Assembly: GCA_028641055.1 (NCBI GenBank)
Contig: CM054057.1
Span: forward strand, 401,998,814 to 402,062,813
Direction: 5' to 3'
Source: Alopecurus myosuroides
Lineage: Eukaryota; Streptophyta; Magnoliopsida; Poales; Poaceae
Length of the DNA stretch: 64,000 nt
Shown in pieces: positions 59,101 through 64,000 of this stretch (within the stretch, counting starts at the first letter, position 1; each line of letters opens with the position of its first letter). The notes under the pieces were generated by a model. It was not told the DNA's origin and ran no database searches. It was given only the letters and a program-made list of their open reading frames with translations. The position numbers and the translations under genes were made by a program.

Positions 59101-60576
59101 GTGGAGCACATAGACAGAAGAAAAAACGAGCCAGCAGATGCACTCTCCAGACTCGGCTCGCGCAGAGAGCCGGTTCCACCTAACGTTTTCCTGGATGAGC
59201 TATGGCGACCATCAGTTAAAACCGAGTCTGAGGAAGAACTGGCAAATCAAGACCCGGATTTGGAGCTCGTGGCCACAGTACGTGCTGTTCCAGAGTGGAC
59301 AGAACCGTTCCTGGCCTACCTATCACGGGGCGAGTTACCACAGCAGGAAGTATTAGCAAGACAAATTCTGAGGCGAGCAAAAGGATATTCTATCATCAAT
59401 GGAGAGTTATACAAGAGAAGTGCAGCAGGAGTCTTTTTGCGCTGTGTAGCACCAGAAGAAGGCCGACAGATCCTCAAGGAAATCCATGAAGGTGATTGTG
59501 GGCATCATGCATCCACAAGATCCCTTGTGGCCAAGGCTTATCGACATGGTTTTTTCTGGCTCACGGCCCTAGCAGACGCGAAGCGCTTGGTGGCAAGATG
59601 TGATGGGTGTCAAAGGTACGCTCGCCAAACCCATGTGCCGGCTATGGAACTACGGACTATCCCGTTAACTTGGCCGTTTGCTGTTTGGGGTATGGACATG
59701 GTTGGCCCCTTTCACATGTCACCTTGCAAAAAGACACATCTCTTGGTGGCCATTGACAAGTTTACCAAGTGGGTTGAGGTTATGCCAGTCACCAACTGCG
59801 AAGCAATTACGGCAGTCAAGTTCCTGAAAAGGATTATCTATCGGTTCGGGTATCCCCATAGCATAATTACCGACAATGGAACCAATATGTCCCTTGGCGA
59901 GATGGAGAAATTTTGTAGAAACAGTGGAATCCGGCTTGACATAGCTTCAGTGGCCCATCCACAGGCTAATGGACAAGTGGAGAGGGAAAATCAAGAGTTG
60001 CTTCGTGGATTAAAGCCACGATTGCGAGTTCGGTGTATCAGAGCTGCTGGTGCATGGGTCGAAGAATTACCCGCAGTGGTTTGGGGTATCAACACAACAC
60101 CTAACAGATCCACTCAGATGACACCGTATTTCATGGTTTATGGTGCAGAGGTAGTGTTACCGAGTGATATCATCCATGACTCGCCTCGAGTGTCGGCTTA
60201 CGTCGAGGTGGAGAACGAGAAGACCCGGCAGGACGCCGTGGATATGTTAGAAGAAGAAAGGGAACAAGCACTGGAAAAATCAGCCATATATCAGCAGGAT
60301 CTGCGGAGATATCATAGCCGGCGCATGAAAACCCGAGTCTTCTAGGAAGGAGACCTGGTTCTGTGCCTGGTACAGTCAAACGAAGGGAAACATAAGTTAT
60401 CACCACCGTGGGAAGGACCGTTTATCATAAGCCAGAATCTGCACAATGGATCGTATTACTTGATAGATGCAAGGGAAGAGTCGGCTACGGTTAACGACAC
60501 CGCTCATACTACTTCATCTATGCAAGAGAGAGAAAGACCATGGAACGTAGCTCAGCTGCGTCCCTACTATACCTAG
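56176..60576 (+). pseudogene. Element G gag-pol with gag core deleted
   Basis: Start taken at ATG 56176, the equivalent of the A start. The acidic gag N-terminus runs to SILHLLEDWHE at about 56548, then jumps in frame to SIHHVHVTGISNKDKKILK, which in A lies just before protease. About 2.2 kb of gag (central domain and zinc motif) is missing, yet the reading frame is intact. Protease (VLMDGGSSINILYWETF), RT (MCIDYTSLNKHCPKDPFA, YVDDVVIKT), RNase H (MHFDGSKQYEGSGAGVV) and integrase (HEGDCGHHAS, WGMDMVGPF, IITDNGTNMS, ANGQVERENQE) follow. Breaks: TGA at 58513-58515 where A has a Trp codon, and TAG at 60343-60345 in the integrase tail. Pol ends at TAG 60574-60576. Confidence 0.93.
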
Positions 60577-61618
60577 TATAGAACAAACTCACAAGCGGAA
60601 TTACACGATGTAACAGGCAGGAGGTTTCAGACGCACTCTTTTCCTATCCAGGGTACCTAAGGGGACTGGAGGGTTTTTAATGAGGCGGCTTGCTGACCTA
60701 ACTTTCTCATATCAATAAAGAGATGGTTAAGCAACATATCTTTTTCACATGTTTTTTCAGTATTATTTAGGTCTTGGGGGCTGATTGCTTGAATAGCATA
60801 GTTACAAACTCACAGACTCGGCCATGATGCCAATAAGTTATAGGGGCCGATTACTCGCAAACGAGTACGGCTGCAATCTTATAACCGGACAAAGGAGCCA
60901 AACTTTCTTGACTTTTCTTACTTAAGCTCGATGTGACTCGCACTAAAGTGGCATGCTTTGCTCGCTTACGATTACAATCAGCCATGAAGCCCAATGGGAC
61001 TTGCCTGACCCTGTTTTCGTACAGATGTAGCAACATGATATCCACGCGAAAGCCGGCTTACAGTACAAGAGAGCCAAAAGGGTCATCTAAACCACAAGTT
61101 ATGCAGAGTACAGGGTTAATAGCCGGAAACTCAAAGTTTATTAAGCATAACTTCAATTACTATGTGAAACGGCTATAGGTTCTGGGCTTAGCAGAAACAA
61201 CTTGTTTTTCTTCGAGAAACCTCACACCCCAGACTCGGAATTTTGGGCCTTGGGGACTGGGGATTTTGAACAAAGAGGCAAGTTATCTAGCTATTAAGCA
61301 TAAAAGCCCAAAAATCCGAGTCTTGGGGACTTGGGGACTTAGAGAAAAGTCCACCTGTCAAAACCCATGTGACCTGGAAACTGAGTCTCGCAAAAAGAAC
61401 CATAAAGAAAGTCGGAGTATAAAGAGTCGATAAGCTCAAAGGCAGATAGATATCGAATTCATCCAAAGGCCGGAAGGGCCAAGGAAGCTATTAAAGCTTC
61501 ATAGTGTATTTACATGATGCGATGATAGTATCAAAAGTGCACATCCGCACTGTCAAAAGAATATGTCTTTACAAGGGCATCGAGCGAACAAGGTATTAGG
61601 ATGGCATCAGGTAATAAT
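60577..61618. other. Element G spacer between converging pol and antisense gene
   Basis: No gene. Inverted counterpart of 15935-17063 in A, with the same gtccccaagtcccc-type phrases (near 61320-61345). Confidence 0.7.
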
Positions 61619-64000
61619 TTATTCGGCCTCTTGAGTTGGGTCCATATCCTTTCCCTTGCCCTCCGGGTCTTTTTCTTGGGTTTGCTTAGACGAGTTCCCA
61701 GCATCATCATCCGGTTTTTCAGCATCAGGACGAACAGGTGGATGGACAGTTGGCGTAGAGGAACTTGGTGCTGATTGCAATTCGGCTTCCCTCTTTGCAG
61801 CTTCCTCCCTCCGCCTGGCCGAGTCAGCAGTCCACTTCTCTAAAATGTCGAAAGGCACGGGCGTATCTTCCTTCACAGCCTTGCCCTTAGCATCGTACGG
61901 AGACATAAACCTACTCAAGTCCATACTGTCGGCAAGAGCAGTTGCCGAGTGACGTACCTCGGATTGTACGGCTTTGAAATCCTTGGGGGAAAATCTCGAG
62001 CCATCTGCCTTGAATTCTGGAAATCCGGCCACCACCTTTGCCGGCTCAAGCTTAGGAAAATAAGCTTTCGCCAGCATAAGTCCCCGGGTCATCCCAACCC
62101 GGCATGCTGAGCGTTTCCAGAGCTCAATCCATGCAGGGACAGTAGAGCATGCATGGATTAGGGTCTCCATTCCCGGGTAGAGTTCAGTCGGCCACTGAAT
62201 GGCGTCTAGTATCCACTTGGTGCTGGCACAGAACCTCCGGAGGACACTCTTCAATCTCTTTACCTTTTCAATATCATCTCCTTCTGAAGGCGCAAGGTTG
62301 GAAGCTGCAATATGAGCAACAAAGGTTACATCAAGGTATTCCGGGTATCATGTATCAAGAAAACAAGAAACCAAGGCACGAACCAGTAAGTAGCGAAATC
62401 TCACCAACGAGGACACGATAAGTGTCGGCCACTTGGGCCGATAGCTTCTTCAGTGCAGCTTGAGCAGTGGCGTATTTGTCTTTGTATTTCGTGACATCTT
62501 TCTCCAAGGCTGCCACCTCAGACTCAAGTGCTTCCCTTAGCTTTATCTCGGTGTCCAGGAGCTGCTTGGTCTTGGCCAAAATCTCCTCGGACCGAGACGC
62601 CTGCGCCTAAAAGAATGGAGGGTTAAACATTAGTCGGATATCACAATCAGTCGAGTATTGCAAGGAGTACCGAGTGTAACTTTGACAAGTTAGACTCGTA
62701 ACTTGGGGACTAGGTGGACACTAAGAGATATCAACTAACGTACCTGATGCTCCGCGGCCATACGCTCCAACATGCTGCTCTCTGAGGCCTTCATGGCGAG
62801 GAGGGCGCTCATCATTTGGTCGAAGGAATGGTTGCCCGAGTTAGAAGACCCGGGGTCTTGATAACTCGGAGTGGAGGTTTTCTCCTTGGCAGGGGAAGGT
62901 ACCCCAGTCGCCCGGATGTCGGGGCTCGGTACGCCTCCTCCCGTGCCCAAGACGGCGGCTTCTTCCTCCTCGCGTGCATGTGAGGCTATCGGGTACTCGG
63001 CTTCCTGATCAGCCGGGTGTGTCGGTGACACTTGTTGTTCTTCGTCGCCAGCTGCAGCCGCCATATCATCAATCGGGTTCTCCTTACCCGGGTCATCGGT
63101 CCCCATATTTTCTTGGTCACTGATTGTGACCGTGGCTCTGTCGACAGTATAAAATAGCGGTTAGCATGTAGACTGGAGTAAATTATGGCAAAGTGATGGA
63201 ACATCAGGAGAAGAACCTTACCCGGGATTCACCGCGAAGTCCGAGGGAAACGCGCTGCTGGACCCGGATGAAGCTGAAAAATATCAAGAAAGTAAGACAT
63301 GGAACTGCTCTGCTAAGGGGTGATCTGGAAAAACTTCGATATTCAAGAAAGGATCAGATGAATACCAGCGCGTCGAGTTGGAGATGACGGAATACCCGGG
63401 TTAAGAGCGCCTTCACCTGGAAAATTCCGAGTCATTCTACGCTTGGTCAGGGGTGGATCCTTCAGGTACGGCCAGTTGGATAACTCTCGGTTTAGCTTGT
63501 GCATGTTATCAAAGGAGAATGGTTTAGAAGTAAGGAAGCGGTATGGAACCTTGAAGATGACCCCTCGAGGTTTCCTCTTTGCTCCGACCTTGATCGTCGG
63601 CTCGACTTCATCTTCGTCACTTGCTGTTTCCACCCTGCCTTCCGATTCTTCTTCTTCTTCGCCCTTGTCCTCTGATTCTGAAAGTTATCAAAGTATACAG
63701 TCGGAAAAATACAGAATGAACAACAACGAGCTCGCTGGAATCAAGAGAGACTCGGGATGTACCTTCTTCCGAGTTAATTGCGTCCTCTTCTTCCTCTGGA
63801 CTTTCGGAGTTAGGGGGAGTCTCGATTTTCCAAAAGACATTCTCAGCCTGAGGAAAAGGCATGGAGATGAGAGTTAGCAACTGTATCAAAAGGAAAAGCA
63901 TGGGAGTAAAGGTATGAGAGCTGGATCTTTACCTCAGGTGCTGGGTTCTCGCGTGTAAAGGGTTCTAACCCGGCTATATTCCGGATTACCTCCAACTTCT
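61619..64000 (-). pseudogene. Antisense spliced gene of element G, partial at window edge
   Basis: Minus strand. Exons: 63933 to beyond 64000 (end of exon 1, with AGLEPFTRENPAPE), 63763-63847, 63222-63677, 62744-63137, 62405-62600, 61619-62304, with GT-AG introns at the same places as in A. Exon 2 reads AENVFWKIETPPNSESPEEE; exon 5 is a coiled coil (LDTEIKLREALESEVAALEK); exon 6 has WKRSACRVGMTRGLMLAKAY and an acidic tail ending in TAA. Here the exon 1/2 phase is correct and the coiled-coil exon is open, unlike A, but exon 3 is shifted near 63370-63220. The main conserved domain (PF04195-like) would be beyond the window. Confidence 0.85.

Larger units (their letters stand above)
55636..64000 (+). 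mobile_element. Element G: Tat-lineage retrotransposon related to A, incomplete at window edge
   Basis: The left LTR 55636-56111, PBS, a gag-deleted gag-pol and most of the antisense gene are present; the right LTR is outside. Same family as A, opposite orientation. The five bases before the LTR are GGGAG; the matching duplication cannot be checked. It is inserted in an exon of the minus-strand gene at 52401-55635, so that gene was disrupted by it. Non-autonomous because of the gag deletion and nonsense codons. Confidence 0.94.

Noticed and set aside
1..64000. tRNA, rRNA or microRNA genes
   Set aside because: None recognised by eye on either strand; a tRNAscan or covariance search was not possible.

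Overview
The window is a stretch of a large plant genome made almost entirely of nested, decaying LTR retrotransposons. Their families and style point to a grass, probably Pooideae/Triticeae: Tat-lineage Ty3/gypsy elements with antisense ORFs, an Athila-type element, and long LTRs that begin TGTAACATCC. That placement rests on family recognition by eye, not on a search. Only one protein gene reads as uninterrupted, a small GRF zinc-finger gene near 47.5 kb. Every other coding region carries stops, frameshifts or insertions.

Left part (1-7.6 kb): an unrecognised reading frame broken by one stop (100-1083, minus), a long LTR in minus orientation starting at 6183 (element H), and remnants of other LTR elements. 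Centre-left (7.6-32.5 kb): a nested stack with readable order. Long-LTR element C (plus; LTR about 7593-31831, then a primer-binding site) was entered by Athila-type element B (minus, 8511-28485, duplication ACGGT/ATGGT). B was entered by Tat-type element A (minus, 11164-24238, perfect duplication GGTAT). A is structurally complete: two LTRs of about 450 bp, PBS, gag, protease, RT, two RNase H regions and integrase on the minus strand, and a separate spliced gene on the opposite strand (antisense ORF, putative gypsy-type transposon family) with its own TATA box. Its reading frames are broken.

Centre-right (32.5-47.3 kb): element F (LTR about 32546-33413; integrase on the minus strand) carries, where A has its antisense ORF, a reading frame with a plant B3 DNA-binding domain. 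It abuts degenerate Tat element E (plus), whose gag holds a perfect 54-bp duplication and whose integrase is split by a 4.7-kb probable solo LTR (element D, 42133-46856).

Right part (47.3-64 kb): an island without recognisable retrotransposon coding. It holds the GRF zinc-finger/coiled-coil gene, a second broken GRF-like gene, a minus-strand acidic protein gene ending in a SUMO-interaction-like tail, a GC-rich tandem array of 0.32-0.44 kb units, and a multi-exon minus-strand gene resembling grass Ulp1-like (C48) protease proteins. That last gene is cut by element G (plus, 55636 to beyond the window), a relative of A. G lost most of gag by an in-frame deletion that joins the gag N-terminus to protease, and its antisense ORF runs off the right edge.

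Best candidates for something new are the B3-domain antisense gene in F, the same-phase exon-like islands inside the long LTRs of C and H, and the gene island at 47.4-55.6 kb with its tandem array.
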